From the NCBI GenBank assembly GCA_030159075.1, contig BROG01000074.1, forward strand, positions 993,501-1,057,500: 64,000 nucleotides of DNA, in the 5' to 3' direction. The stretch is from Atrina japonica (lineage: Eukaryota > Mollusca > Bivalvia > Pterioida > Pinnidae). Position numbers and translations under genes: made by a program. Under the pieces are notes generated by a model. That model was not told the DNA's origin and made no database searches. It saw only the letters and a program-made list of their open reading frames with translations. Below are positions 33,395 to 45,460 of the stretch, in pieces; the stretch's first letter is position 1, and every line of letters begins with the position of its first letter.

Positions 33395-33900
33395 ACGTAA
33401 TCTTTTTTTGAGCCGGCCTGGCTCAGTCGGTAGCGCGCTCGACTCTGGATCGTGAGGTCGTGAGTTCGAGTCTCGCCGGCGACAGGTTGGTTTCCTGTCT
33501 GTCGGATGAGACAGTAAAAACTGGAGGTCCCGTGTCACAGTAGGTGTCGGCACGTTAAAGAACCCTCACTGCTCAATGGCCGTAAGTGCCGAGCATAGGG
33601 CAAAATTTGAAGCCCTTCACCGGCATTTGGTGACGTCTCCATATGAGTGAAATATTCTTGAGTGGGACGTTAAACAACAATAAACAAACAAACAAACAAA
33701 CAAACGTAATCTTTTCTCCGATGTCAATTTATAATTAGTTTACGTAATCTTTTCTCAGAAATCAATAACTGTCATAAACTGATATAAGAATATGATTCAC
33801 TGAATATGCATTGAGTCAAAGGTGAAGTTTTTCTGATAGAAATCAATATAATTCACTAAATATGCATTGGATCAAAGGTGCAGTTTTTCTGATATATGGG
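33388..33900. repeat. Two short tandem duplications around the SINE
   Basis: TAGTTTACGTAATCTTTT at 33389-33406 recurs at 33736. Without the SINE the two would be 38 bp apart, so the SINE landed in a pre-existing tandem duplication. A separate duplication of 56 bp lies at about 33791-33895, with units containing ATTCACTGAATATGCATTG and TCAAAGGTG. Confidence 0.75.
33395..33715 (+). mobile_element. tRNA-derived SINE (family A) with target-site duplications
   Basis: The body spans about 33411-33703. Its tRNA-like head has a pol III box A, TGGCTCAGTCGG (33419-33430), and a perfect box B, GTTCGAGTC (33464-33472). A tRNA-unrelated body includes TTAAAGAACCCTCACTGC and GGTGACGTCTCCATATGAG, and the end is GTTAAACAACAATAAACAAA plus (CAAA)n. 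ACGTAATCTTTT occurs on both sides (33395-33406 and 33704-33715) as a 12-bp target-site duplication, which marks a retrotransposed insertion. The clean duplication and intact boxes suggest a fairly young copy. The head folds only imperfectly as a cloverleaf (CTCTGGA loop), so it is not a functional tRNA gene. Confidence 0.93.
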
Positions 33901-35800
33901 GCTTGATTTTCTGAAGTGTACCTATGTAAGGGTGATTTTCTGTGGACATTCTATAGGAGTTTTATTTATCAATACAAAGTGTTATTATAAAGTTTCTGAT
34001 ATTTCTCAATGTAACATGATTTTCTAATATTTGCAGTGCATCTGCAAGGAACATAAATATAATGGTGAATTTCTAGCATATGTCAATTAAACCTTTTACG
34101 TGTCAAGGTTGAAAGTAATACAAAAATGTACTAGGTGTACGTGTGTGTATATGTTGCCATTCACTGTGCAGAAAAATAAAGTTTGTACAGAGAAAGGAAA
34201 GCAATATAGATTTTTTTATCAGAAGTTTCAATTGGCAACTTTATACAGAAGGTATACATGTATGTTTTCAGCTATCAGTAACTTGAAAATGATTGATTGC
34301 TTGCTAGATTAATGCTGGATGGACATGTATCTAATTTATCATAACAGAGCACTAACACCATAAAAATGCAATGCATCTGGACAGGACATGAATATGTAAT
34401 ATACAGGATCTCCCATGTAGAGCCATAGTGGGTGAGAGTGGGAATTGCACTCTGTCATTACCAAAAGATTAGCACCTTCATAACTTCATCAGGCCAACAG
34501 AGATAAGTGAAATGGCTTGTGGACAAACAGAGCTCTAAATGTAAACAAACTATTTACTGGAATAATTAGCAGATTAGTAAAAGAGGGGTTAGGTTGAATA
34601 GTGGTCAATACAGCTGGCGTGACCACCATTTGTAATGCACCATCTGGTGGTCAGTTTGTTAATAATAACGCTACTGTTTGACTAGAATAGCAATGTGTTA
34701 AAGAAAATCTTAACTGAATTGGAGATCATTTGTCCATTTTGTTGGCTAGCGCTATATATAGACCAATGCTCTTTACAGGTCATGTTTCACAGTAAAACTT
34801 GATTTTCTGTAACCGCTTCTGTTATCATTTGCCTTTTTAAAACAGACTCTGAAATTATTATATTTTCTCACAAAATTGTTTCTCCCGCCATCATAATGGA
34901 ATACAGGGGAAACAATATCAAGAATAAGTTGCTTTTATAATGCAGAATGTATGGAGGCCAGATGCTATCAATTTTCTTTGCTTTGAGATAGGCAAAAGTG
35001 TATATTGTCAGAATTATTCTGATTAAATAGTCAATTAATAGTAGATTTAGATAATAAATAACAGAATGCTAGGTATGAAGTAATATCAAATGTAGAAAAT
35101 TCTGTAGACTTTATCCTGATAAAAAACTTATCGCTTAATTACGGCATGTATCACTAGAATCAGTAAGTGTTTCAGCAGAATTTTTATACATGTCCCAGCT
35201 GAGAATTGTATGAATTCCTTTAATCTTGTCTTTTAAATGTCTTTTCCACCTTTCTATCGTTGAGCTGTATCAAGTATGATATTGATCATATGTTTGCATA
35301 TCGGAAAGTGTGATATTCTAGTATGAAGAAGGTAAACGAAATACGAAATTCGCTAGTTTGTCCCTAAGGTCTCATTTGAGCTTAGTTGCCGATACACAGC
35401 AATATAAAAAAATCTTATACTGTTTTACAAAATCTTGTTGTTAAGTCTGTGGCAATGACCTTGATTGGTATGCTTGTAAAAAGATTGTATATAGTCAGAT
35501 AACAAATTTATTTGTGAGTTGTATGCAGTGTACTTATACATTGTACCACAACTTCAGTCAGAATTTTGTATGCTAAACATGCATTAAGCTATAAATATAT
35601 TTGAATTTTGTATCTAATTAACCTAATTAACAAACATTAAAGAACATCACATTCATTAGAAATATCTACAGATTCTTGTGAGTTAGATTGATAGTATGAA
35701 TGTACATGTATGTATATAGCTGAGACATGTACTTTAATGGAAATACATATATAGGTTGACATGTTCTGAAAAACATGATAAAGTGGAACCACACAATAAA
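33901..35800. other. Intronic sequence; one palindromic motif pair
   Basis: AT-rich intron. TGACCACCA at 34620-34628 is exactly inverted as TGGTGGTCA at 34645-34653, with CACCATCTGGTGG (34638-34650) overlapping the right arm. No gene is recognised. Confidence 0.5.
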
Positions 35801-35981
35801 TACAGTAAAGCCTGATTTAGGGACCACCTGTGTATAAAGACCACCTGGTCATAAAGATTATTTTTGCTGTCCCCAATAGTACCATTTGTGTACAAATCAA
35901 CCTCTATAGAAAGACCACCTCCCAACAAAGACTTGTATTGTTTTGTCCCTAAGGGGGTCTTTATGTACAATTTTCACTGTA
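35801..35981 (+). mobile_element. MITE-like family 1, copy 3
   Basis: It starts TACAGTAAAGCCTGATTTAG and ends ATTTTCACTGTA, giving TA-bounded inverted termini over 181 bp. The interior has GGACCACCTG and AAAGACCACCT blocks and a matching inverted GGGGGTCTTTATG near the right end. It resembles the copy at 42120-42299. Confidence 0.82.
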
Positions 35982-35999
35982 CCATCAAAATTGACTGAC

Positions 36000-36157
36000 T
36001 CAGAGTGGTCTGATTAGTAAGGTGGTCTTTTAAGAAAGGTTCTGTACTTATCAAATATTTATCAAGTGACTGGAAACTTGTGGTTTGAATAGTGAGCTGG
36101 TCTCCTAAGTGAGGTGGTCTCCTAAGTGAGGTGGTCTTTAGGTGAGGTGCCACTGTA
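36000..36157 (-). mobile_element. MITE-like family 1, copy 4
   Basis: The right end reads GGTGAGGTGCCACTGTA, with GAGGTGGTCTCCTAAGT repeated just before it. Its reverse complement matches the left end of the copy at 27351 almost base for base. The left terminus near 36000 is less clear. It sits 18 bp from copy 3, so two members are clustered here. Confidence 0.7.
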
Positions 36158-39100
36158 TACATAACACTAAAGAAAAAATATGTACATGTATAAGTAGTTT
36201 GAAACTTCTACGCTAAAGAAAACAGTTTTGATCATTCCTATAATCAATAGATTACAGTTATCCCATAATGTTTCCTTATCATTAAGATTTTAGCTGAAAT
36301 CCAGGTAAGCTGATAAACACTGTTATTACGGATAATCAATTCCGTTAAGAGAATGGCTCTTCGGTCTAGAGCAAGGATGGCACTAATCTATTTAAAGGCT
36401 TAATTATTATAAACTCCGATTTTTGTTATCAAACTTTTGATGTTAATGATGATATTTGCTCCAAACACTGACAAAGCAAAGTGCTGTAAGTGTTTGATTA
36501 TATAGACCATCCAATCCCATGCCTTCAGACCTCTAAATTACAATCTTACCAACTAGATCAAGTGCCACTGGTTTAAACAGTGATAATTAAGGGGAGGGGG
36601 ATTTTATTCACAGATTAAGAATTGATATGCAGATTTATAACAGTTTAACTGCTCTAGTTTTCAGAGGGAAATAAAAATGTGAAACTCAATATACATATAT
36701 ATATATATATATTTCTGTGTGTATATAAATAGTTATCCCTGCATATAATTTGCTCTTCTTGCTCCGTTTGATATCCAACATTAAACTTTATGCCTTCGGT
36801 ATCAAAACGCTACATAAAACAGCTGCGCTTTTTATTACCGATATTTCTTAAATGTCTTTTAGTGTAAAATTTGTACTTTTCTGCAATTGATTCACCATAT
36901 TTATGGAACATAAAGACAGGGAAAATAACAAGAGGTAGCGTATCAATATAAACCAAATTCACCATTTTCTTTCCCAAAATGAACAATTGGCTCACCAGAG
37001 TAATGTTGATCTATGGTTCGTGTTTGTAGGTTCATCTTTTTAGGGGTAAATTAGATAAAAATCAGTAATGTAAACTAAAATTAAATATCGTTACATGGAT
37101 TCTACTTAATTCTGTGTGCACTGGCTGACAATGAAGGAAGGTTAGAAAATTACAGGAAATATCAACGTACAAATATGTACATGTACAAATGTAGTACTTG
37201 ATGTAACTTAATCTAACATTCGGAATATTGGAATGTTGGATGAAATAAAGGGGTTATCCATGAAATGTACAGATTTGAACACATGATCACGATTCTATTC
37301 CTGGACTATATAACTTTTCAGGTATGAAATGTTATCTGATTTAATATCCATGAAGTGTTGTCAGGCTAGAGTAAGTGGACACAATATGGCAACGGTAATC
37401 AAGTGAGTGTCGATTACAAAGCTGCAATCTTCGTGTGACATTCTACATTTCTCGTAGGAAAGTTGCCAATTCAACTCACCAGAAAATTATTATATTTGAT
37501 ATGTAGGTCATTTTATTTTTCACAAGGTTATATAGCCATACTAAAGCTTAAACTGAATTTAATATGGGTGTAAAATTTCAAAAATTCATAATATTTAACT
37601 TGCGTGTGTGTGACCTTCAACACAAACATTTACATATTCAAAATGATAGTGTCAGTTTAAAGACATGTTTCAAATAGCGTGCACACAGGACAAAAGTCGT
37701 GTAGTTTTGGCCCCATGTTGTTCAGTCATGCTCAATAATTATCAATCATAGCTTTTTGTAAAGTTTTTAAATGTAGGTTATACTTCTGACTGACCATTGT
37801 GAATAAAGATTTCTCCCTGTCAAATCGTCACTTGTCAGTCCCCCAATGTTTGACAGTTTTGATTCTTATCATATAAATATACCACTTCCCCTTTGTATAA
37901 TGTGTGTTTGCCTTTTCTGACTTTTTGAATAAAAAATAATTGTTCAAATGTTATACAGGATTGGCATGTAAGTCAAGAGAAATTTAGTCATTTTACCTGT
38001 CGTGTTCTGATTTAATATGATAACATATTTTTGTGCCAAGGATTCTCGACTATTGATATAGTTAGAGATAAAAGAAGAACAAAAATGGTTGGAAAATTAT
38101 CTTGAAATAGAAACTCACACATAGTTTAGTCAATTTGATAGAACAGTACACTATAATTTTCCTTTCCCTTTGTAATTTTCACTTTTTTACACTAGAATCT
38201 GTGTGGGTTTTTGAGATGCATGTTTATTGATGTTTCCACATGTTTCATATCTATACTGCAAAACATTTTTTTTTAATTCAATTGTTTCTTAGTATTTTCA
38301 TTTCAAATTTGTGCATGTACATAAAGCCATCTCAAATATTTGATCTAGCAAGGCTCAGTTTTTAGAGATTTCACAGGATTTGAGATGATAACCACGTACA
38401 TTGTATTTGACTAGTTGATAGCAAATTGTGATACTGTCAGCATTTGATTTATTTATGGAGTTCTTGCATGTCAGCAGGTAATGATACACCTGTAAAGATC
38501 TACCTGTTGTAACAAGTGAAATAAGCTAATAATCAATACTACTGCAAATTTGATTACCGGTAAGGCTTAACAACATGCATAGTGAGGAACATATTAAAGT
38601 GCAAGTAATCGGAGCCTCTCTCATTGTAGCTGTTCACTTACCTTGATCACTTACCTTTTTACTACAAGTCAAATATTTTCCATCAGATTTTTCAAAATTA
38701 AATTCATTTACCTATGTGTGTAAGACACACACTTTAAAAGAATGCTGAGGTATTTGCTTTCTTTAATTATTTTCACGAACAGGTGTTTTGCCTGACAATT
38801 TTTTTTTGCGTTTTCTTGTTTACTGGTATTAAAGCAGCCATTGTGTTGTAGTGGAATGAAGAACTCTTCTAAGCTCCTCAAATTAAACTTCATCATGCAA
38901 TAGTATACTTGATATAAAGCACAATGATACACCTTTGGGTTAAGTTAACTAAAATTTGATACTTTGGGGGTTTTTGTTGTTCAAGCCTATATCTTTATGA
39001 ATTTTGGAATTTCCTTTATAAAATTTGCTGTTGTTCCTGTAATTCATTTTCGTGGCTTTGAATAAAAAGAGCATGTGAGTAAAGGCAACAAAAAATTAAA

Positions 39101-40669
39101 GAAGGTGAAACATTATACAGTTTGTATTGAGAGTGGTTGATTTGATTTTCATAATAAAACAACCAATTTTGTCAGTTTCCATTTCAATTTATGACGGAAA
39201 CGTCATGTGATGGAAAGAATGGAATTTACAGTTATGTCCTTTGTGTTTGTCGACCTTTCTCTAAATAAGGAAGTGACTTTCAGGAAATGGATAAATATTG
39301 GATTTCTTACATGTAATTTTCTACTGGAGTGAACTCCAAATGATTGTTTTATATACCAGATGATGCATGGTCCCAGTGGGACACTGTCAGATTTTATCAG
39401 AAATCTCATTTAGAAACAAATTTTCTTCATTTAATTGAGATGGAACATTTGCATTTTTCTGAAATTGCATAATAATTGTTCGGGAACAGTCCAGAAAATT
39501 AAACAAAAATTTTCAGATTTTATCTGGTACCAAATCATCTCTCGTTATCAAGGGATATAACTTCTGTATCGGAAAAGTTTATAATTTTTCCGATGACAGT
39601 ATGTTAATATAGTGATGGATGATCATTGTAAACAATGAAGGTATAAACAAGATGCTCACATCATTCTATTGGTATTCTGTCAAATTAAATGATGAGTAGA
39701 AATATTGACAACTTCTCGAGGTATCTTGAAGGAGACTAAATTACAGTATTGTTTGTATTACATTGAAAAAATAATACCAAGAAGTGTAAGTGGTTTTATC
39801 TGTTGACTTCATTGACTAGAATAACACAAGCTATTGTGAAAGTGATGTGAAATCTCGTTCTTCTCACAGGTGCTTGTTTATTCTCAAACTGACATAGACT
39901 GATGAGAATTTGATGCTAATGTATCATCAGCTTATTTCTGAGAATGGATGCATGGCAGCCATTATATTAATCAATAGTGTGTTTAATACTTCAAGGACAA
40001 ATTGTTCCCAAAATTGATAAATACTCATATCATTTAAAAAAAAAAAAGGAAAAATAAATGAAGAAGATAATGAATGAATAAAGAATAAAACTGAGTGCCG
40101 TAACTATATAATAGGTCTGTGAAAATATATGGCATATATAATATTTCTGTGTACAATAAAAAGATGATTTTTTAAAGTACATTTCATGTACAATGTATGA
40201 ATAGCAAGTTCAACTTTTTATTGTACATTTTAAATTCTCCTGTTTCTCCTTAGAAATGCTTTAAACTTGAATCCGCCATTCTGGTCGGTGGAGGTTTGTT
40301 AGTGAATTATATGTAGATTGATATAAACCTTTAGCTGAGCATCAGTATCGCAATAAAAGACAAATATTTACAAAAGTGACTACGAGATGTGTATTTAAGA
40401 CTTCCCAATAAATGGACTTAGAATTGCAATGTAATCAGTAAATATTATATATGTACTTCTGGGCTGTCCATTTGAATTCGTTTTGTTTGACTTACTGATT
40501 TTCTCCCCCAGTATTAAACACTTGTTTGATTATTTGTCTATATATACACTATTATATCGCCTCTATTTGTGTATACAGACTTCGATATTGATCTTGTTAG
40601 AGATCTTAATCCTAATGAAATCATCAGACATAGTTGGACTGTTTATACAGCAAAGTTATTGGCAAAAAT
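36158..40669. other. Intronic sequence without a recognised gene
   Basis: AT-rich intron. A (TA)n patch lies near 36690. No exon, RNA gene or repeat family is recognised over this 4.5 kb. Confidence 0.5.
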
Positions 40670-40928
40670 TACACTCCACTCAGAAAAATGGCAGGGAAAC
40701 ATTAAAATCTTCATGGATTTGTTGACTATCTGAACAAACTTATGTGAAGTGCAATTTTACTCCAGTTTAAAAATATAACAGAAAAACAAAATCTGTTCAT
40801 GGATTGGTTGACTCTCTGAATAAACTTGTGTGAAGTACAATTTCACTCCAGTTTAAAAATATAACAGAAAAACAAAATCTGTTCATGGATTGGTTGACTA
40901 CCTGAACAAATTTGTGCAAAGTACAATC
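40670..40928. repeat. Tandem repeat, 86-bp unit, 3 copies
   Basis: TCATGGATT marks at 40711, 40797 and 40883 give an exact 86-bp period. Units share GATTGGTTGACT, GTGAAGTACAATTTCACTCC and AAAATATAACAGAAAAACAA. The second and third units are nearly identical where they overlap. Confidence 0.93.
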
Positions 40929-41929
40929 TGAACACTAATGATGCTGAATATAATCATAGTACATTGGCATCAAGTATACATGTACTTGAATTTCTGTATG
41001 GTTGATGCATGTAGTAAAAAAAAAAATAGCTATTTGTATAATGTATATAAATTAAGTACAGATTGAGCAAAAATAACCACACAACAAAACTGGACAAGAA
41101 AGGATGTAGCACATAGGATCTACATATGTGTTGCTTTAATCAATTACATATGTAGAATCTTAAAACTAAGTTCTAAGCTGCTGCCATAACAAATAAAAGA
41201 ATGCCACTCTGCTGATGTTAAAACCATTAAAAATAAAAAGTAGTAATTTATGTAGCAAAACATAACCCACATATTCTGACATGGTTTTGTCTTACTAATT
41301 GATTTTCTTTCTTAAAAGCAATATTACTTTATTTTCTATGAAAAAGAGGCAGACATGGTACTAAATAAAATATGGATAATAGAATTGATGGTCGGAAAAT
41401 GATGGGATTTGACCACTTTGATTGTACTGGTTATTGACAGTGGTGAATATTTCTTCAGATAATTCCCATTAAGAACAACAAATTGTAATGAGTTTGAACC
41501 ATATTTGACAGGAATTATTGGGCCTTTGTTACTCATCTGACTTGCCCGCAGTCAAGAGCACTGTCAACATGTTTAAATGTGTAATAAATATGAAGATGAA
41601 ATGGCATGCACAATTGCAAATTAACATGGAATAACTATATATTCTCAAGCCTATGTGATTGCAATCAGCAATGAACTATTAGAATTTTATTTTTCCTTTC
41701 ACATGATCACACACTTCCTAGTTTTACAGCAACAGGCTCTTGTTGAATCATTTATGTTGGTAAGATAAATGTGATCCCATTCCTGCCTTTTGACACCACT
41801 ATTTATCAACAGACAAACTGAATCATACCATTGGTATTATCTACGGTTCCATACTTAGTTCCAACAACAACTTGAAAAATAGTACATAGTAAGTCCAAGG
41901 TGAAGCAATATTTGTTTACTTGTGGGGAA
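40929..41929. other. Intronic sequence without a recognised gene
   Basis: I see only unremarkable AT-rich sequence here. Confidence 0.5.
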
Positions 41930-42594
41930 TATGTTAGTATGGGTCTTGGCCAATCAAAGTTGGTACCGCTGTGAGTATTATAGTACAGGTCTTGGCCAGT
42001 CAAAAGTTGTATAGGCCTATTGGTGTGAGTACTGCGCATGTAGTACAGATTTTGACCAATCAGAAGTTATATACTGGTGTGAGTACTGTAGTACAGCTTT
42101 TGGCAAATCAGAAGTCATATACAGTAAAACCTACCATAGCGGCCACCTCTATATAAGGATTACCTCTTTATAAAGGCCAGTTTTTTCAAGTCCCTTGACT
42201 GCATACTTCAACTAAATTGAACCTGTGTATAAGGGTCACCTGCACATGAAGGTAAATATTTTCCGGTCCCTTCAGCCCCTATGTACAGATTTCACTGTAC
42301 TGATGTGAGAACTGTAGTACAGGTTTTGGCCAATCAGAATTCATATGCTGGTGTGAGTATTGTAGTACAGGTTTTGGCCAATCAGAAGTCATATACTGAT
42401 GTTAGTACTGTAGTACAGGTTTTGGCCAATCAGAATTCATATGCTGGTGTGAATATTGTATTACAGGTCTTGGCCAATCGAAAGTTTTATAGACCTACTG
42501 ATGTGAGTATTGTAGTTCAGATTTTGGCCAATCAGAAGTCATATACTGATGTGAGTATTGTAGTTCAGATTTTGGCCAATCAGAAGTCATATAC
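41930..42594. repeat. Minisatellite with 48-bp unit, interrupted by a MITE
   Basis: About four diverged units lie before 42120 and about six better-preserved units after 42299. Downstream marks TGATGTG or TGGTGTG at 42301, 42349, 42397, 42445, 42499 and 42547 are 48 bp apart with one 54-bp exception. Each unit contains GTAGTACAGGTTTTGGCCAA and TCAGAAGTCATATACTG. Because 48 is a multiple of three, the array stays open as a 141-codon frame (42281-42706), which is an artefact. The sequence GGCCAATCAG, a good match to the NF-Y CCAAT motif, is intact at 42328, 42376, 42424, 42526 and 42574. Confidence 0.95.
42120..42299 (+). mobile_element. MITE-like family 1, copy 5, inserted in the 48-bp minisatellite
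   Basis: It begins TACAGTAAAACCTACCATAG and ends ATTTCACTGTA. The flanks GAAGTCATA and CTGATGTGAG are contiguous (sharing one TA) in uninterrupted neighbouring units, for example around 42387-42407. This shows both the element ends and a TA target duplication. The element is 180 bp with both TAs and has no ORF. Confidence 0.93.
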
Positions 42595-42637
42595 TGTTTT
42601 TAACACTTTAGTTCTAGGAACAGAATATGAGCATTAT

Positions 42638-42766
42638 GTTGGTGTGTGGAGCTTTCATACAAAATGTAAATACAAGTATTCTTTTGAACTACATGTAGTA
42701 TGTTGATATGTGGTGCTTTCTTACAAAATGTATATACATGTATACTTTTGAACTACATGTAGTATG
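42638..42766. repeat. Tandem duplication, 63-bp unit, 2 copies
   Basis: TGTTGGTGTGTGGAGCTTTC at 42638 recurs as TGTTGATATGTGGTGCTTTC at 42701. Both are followed by ACAAAATGTA and CTTTTGAACTACATGTAGTA. Confidence 0.9.
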
Positions 42767-43126
42767 TATTCCTGTATCATTTTTTGGGAGTCCTTTGACT
42801 TTCTGAATGTTTTTCTGTATTTATTAAATCATCCGTGAGTTTCTCTGTGACCCTTTGAAGCTATATGCCAAGTTAGTTTTTCTGTAGATCTTTATAAACA
42901 ATTCTCAATAGCTTTTGACAAAATTATAAAGATCTTTTGCATTCTATAACATTATACTTGAGGAACCCTGAGCTTTTCATTGCTACATTGGATTTTTTGT
43001 CATTCCTTGAGATTTTATACAATATTTTTCATTTTTTGACCTTACAGAGTTTTTTGACAATGTATGTAAATAGATTTATATATGGAATCTGTTTGGTTTT
43101 CATTCACTTTATAGTCATATTTGGTT

Positions 43127-43256
43127 GGAGTTCCTTGACATTATATTGGAGTTCCTTGACATTATATTATAGTGCCTTGACATTATATTGTAGTTCATTG
43201 ACATTATTTTTGTGTTTCTTGACACTAATTTTTGTTTCCTGTGCTTCTTGACATTA
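43127..43256. repeat. Short minisatellite, 21-bp unit, about 6 copies
   Basis: GGAGTTCCTTGACATTATATT repeats from 43127 at a 21-bp period, decaying to the right into CTTGACATTATGAG. Confidence 0.93.
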
Positions 43257-44689
43257 TGAGTTTATGCTGACCTCGTGAGAAATTATTATGAATTATATTA
43301 GGTCAGGTCACTCTGTTTTCTATGCACTTATGTACCAGTAGATGTATATATATGAAAAACCCCAGTATCTGTAAATCAGTACTTAGACAGGTTCAAGTAA
43401 ACAGGCCAGTCTTTAAATATACACTTGAGATGTCAGGAAAAAAACACGGGTGTTGAAAGTAAGAGAAAACATGGCTCATATTTAGACAGATTGCAGTTTG
43501 GTTGTGCAGATAGAAAATGTATCAGTGCCTTGGGGGTCAGGTATTTGTTTATAAATCTACATCTGTTATTTCTTTGATGGGTTCTCTATCAGATGGACAC
43601 AGAAAGCTCAGAATTTGTTTGTGGGTGAAATTTTGTGGTGTATAATTATTGGAGGTAGTATATGGAAGTTTTAATGGCAGTATTTTATGGCCGTGTGGTC
43701 AGCTGTTAACTCTCACCTGGTGCTTTTGGAAGATTACCACTATAAATTTGGCATAAAACAAACATAATCCAGGCTAGTGGTCTTGGCAACCTATCAGTAT
43801 ATCTCAGGAGACAGATGGCTAAATCATTTTATCCATTAGTCAATTCAACTATGAAAGTTTTGTGTTAGATGTCAAAATTAAATTGAGGACTTTATTTTAG
43901 AGTTTTTGTCATTTAAAATTTGAACAATGTCTTCATTGGTCTAGTTCATTGGTGTTATATATTCAGAAGATAAAGTGGAGAGAAGAAGAGAGAGAAGAGT
44001 CAATAACATTTATATTTTTCATCAACAATTTCATGAATTTAGCTTCCAACTGTTTAATAAATAAATATTTGACTTTTTATCTGTCTGAAAATTTATCACA
44101 AAAGTTTATTGTAGGACTTAATTTGAGTTGCCGAATGAAAACCTGGGAGACTCACAGATAAAGGCAAATTATGATTCATAAAATATATAGCAAAGTCAAT
44201 CTTTCATGTTCATTCAAATTTATTGCTTTTCATCACTGGGGATGTATCAGAGTTGTATTTAAGATTTGTGAAAAGGTATTCAAGGCAGCACACACAATCA
44301 AACCATGTGTTCCTCATAAAAGGAAAAACCATAAATGTTCAAAATTGGACAAATTTCTTGGGTTGGCTACAGACATTTAAATGAATGCTGTACATATAGT
44401 GTTGGCAGAGAGAATAATTGCTACAGGAAATTAGGTTTTAGTTAGGATTAGTTGGCGAGTCAGGTGATTTTATGCTCATTTATTTGTTGAAAGTTTCCAG
44501 GTTTTTGTATAATTGAGTTAATGGTTTGTTAAGATAATCCAGCTCTGTTCATGTCACACTATATGAACTGCAAAGTTCTGCTCTACCAGCTTGCCATAGT
44601 AATAATGATGTGTAAAGTCATGTAGTCTCATTGTCTGTCTCAGTAGTGGATATCTTATAGGTATTCAGATTTTCCTGTCATTTACCGCC
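43257..44689. other. Intronic sequence without a recognised gene
   Basis: AT-rich intron. CAGCTG and CACCTG occur within 43690-43730 in a patch of higher complexity. Two frames of about 70 codons (43949-44161 and 44171-44380) have no recognisable motif. Confidence 0.45.
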
Positions 44690-45140
44690 AAAACTAATTG
44701 TTTGTAATTTTTACACCTTATTTTTTCACCTTATGGTTAATGAAGGTATTCAGGTATTTCTGTATTTCATTAGCAATACTAAATATTTGTCATGGTAGTA
44801 ATTATCAGTAAGAGTCATCCAGTAATTTGACCTTGTTTTACAAGCAACACTAATTGTTTGTAATTACAGCAGCACTGTCATGTAGTAATTTAAAGTGAAA
44901 GTCATCCAGTACTTTGACCTTGTTTAACATGCAATACTAATTGTTAGTAATATCTTTGTATGTCAGGTATTAATTGTTTGTTAAAGTTTTCAAATAGTTT
45001 GGTAGTGTTTTACCATCTCTAATTGATAAGAATTACAGTGGCAGTGTTTTGTGAGATATTAATGGTTTGTAAAAGTATTCCAGCAGCTTGATTTAGTCAC
45101 ACATGTAGAGGGTGGTTAATGTCCAATTGTAATCCAGCAG
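44690..45140. repeat. Degenerate tandem repeat, about 87-bp unit, with TAATTG motifs
   Basis: AGTCATCCAGTAATTTGACC (44813) recurs as AGTCATCCAGTACTTTGACC (44900), 87 bp apart. CTAATTGTTTGTAAT or close variants recur four to five times across the block. Outer units are strongly diverged. Confidence 0.75.
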
Positions 45141-45460
45141 TCTTTTTTAATTACAGTGTTTATTTGTATTCATGATGTTTCTGTTGAAGTAAATGTACCA
45201 AAGTGCCTGTGCGATAAGAACAAGTTAAAAGTAAGTGAGGAGTATCATCTTATAGAGGAAGCATTTATCATCCCATCAAAAATAGATCATCATTTCTGCA
45301 GTTTCTCATATGGAAGGTTGGATTGTAACCAGACTCATTTTTCTTTACAAATGAGTGCCCTGATAGTATTCAAGTTGCTGAAGATAGAACGGAATCAAAT
45401 ACCAACAGATGTAATGATCAGATAATGATTAGCACCTTCATTTTGTCTTGGTGATTGATT
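45141..45460. other. Intronic sequence with an unassigned 89-codon frame
   Basis: A polypyrimidine-TTACAG stretch ends near 45157 and is followed by an open frame to 45425 containing CLCDKNK and SKIDHHFC. No GT donor fits a known UNC5 exon and the peptide matches no family I recognise. It is probably chance. Confidence 0.3.

Noticed and set aside
33411..33490. Functional tRNA gene
   Set aside because: Box A and B are present but the cloverleaf is imperfect and the sequence continues into a SINE body, tail and target-site duplication.
42281..42706. 141-codon plus-strand frame, the longest in the window, with a recurring VVQVLANQ peptide
   Set aside because: It arises because the minisatellite period (48 bp) is a multiple of three. 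No start context, splice context or domain supports a protein.
43356..43410. Further copy of MITE-like family 2 (CTGTAAATCAGTACTTAGAC)
   Set aside because: Only the central part is similar and no inverted termini could be found.
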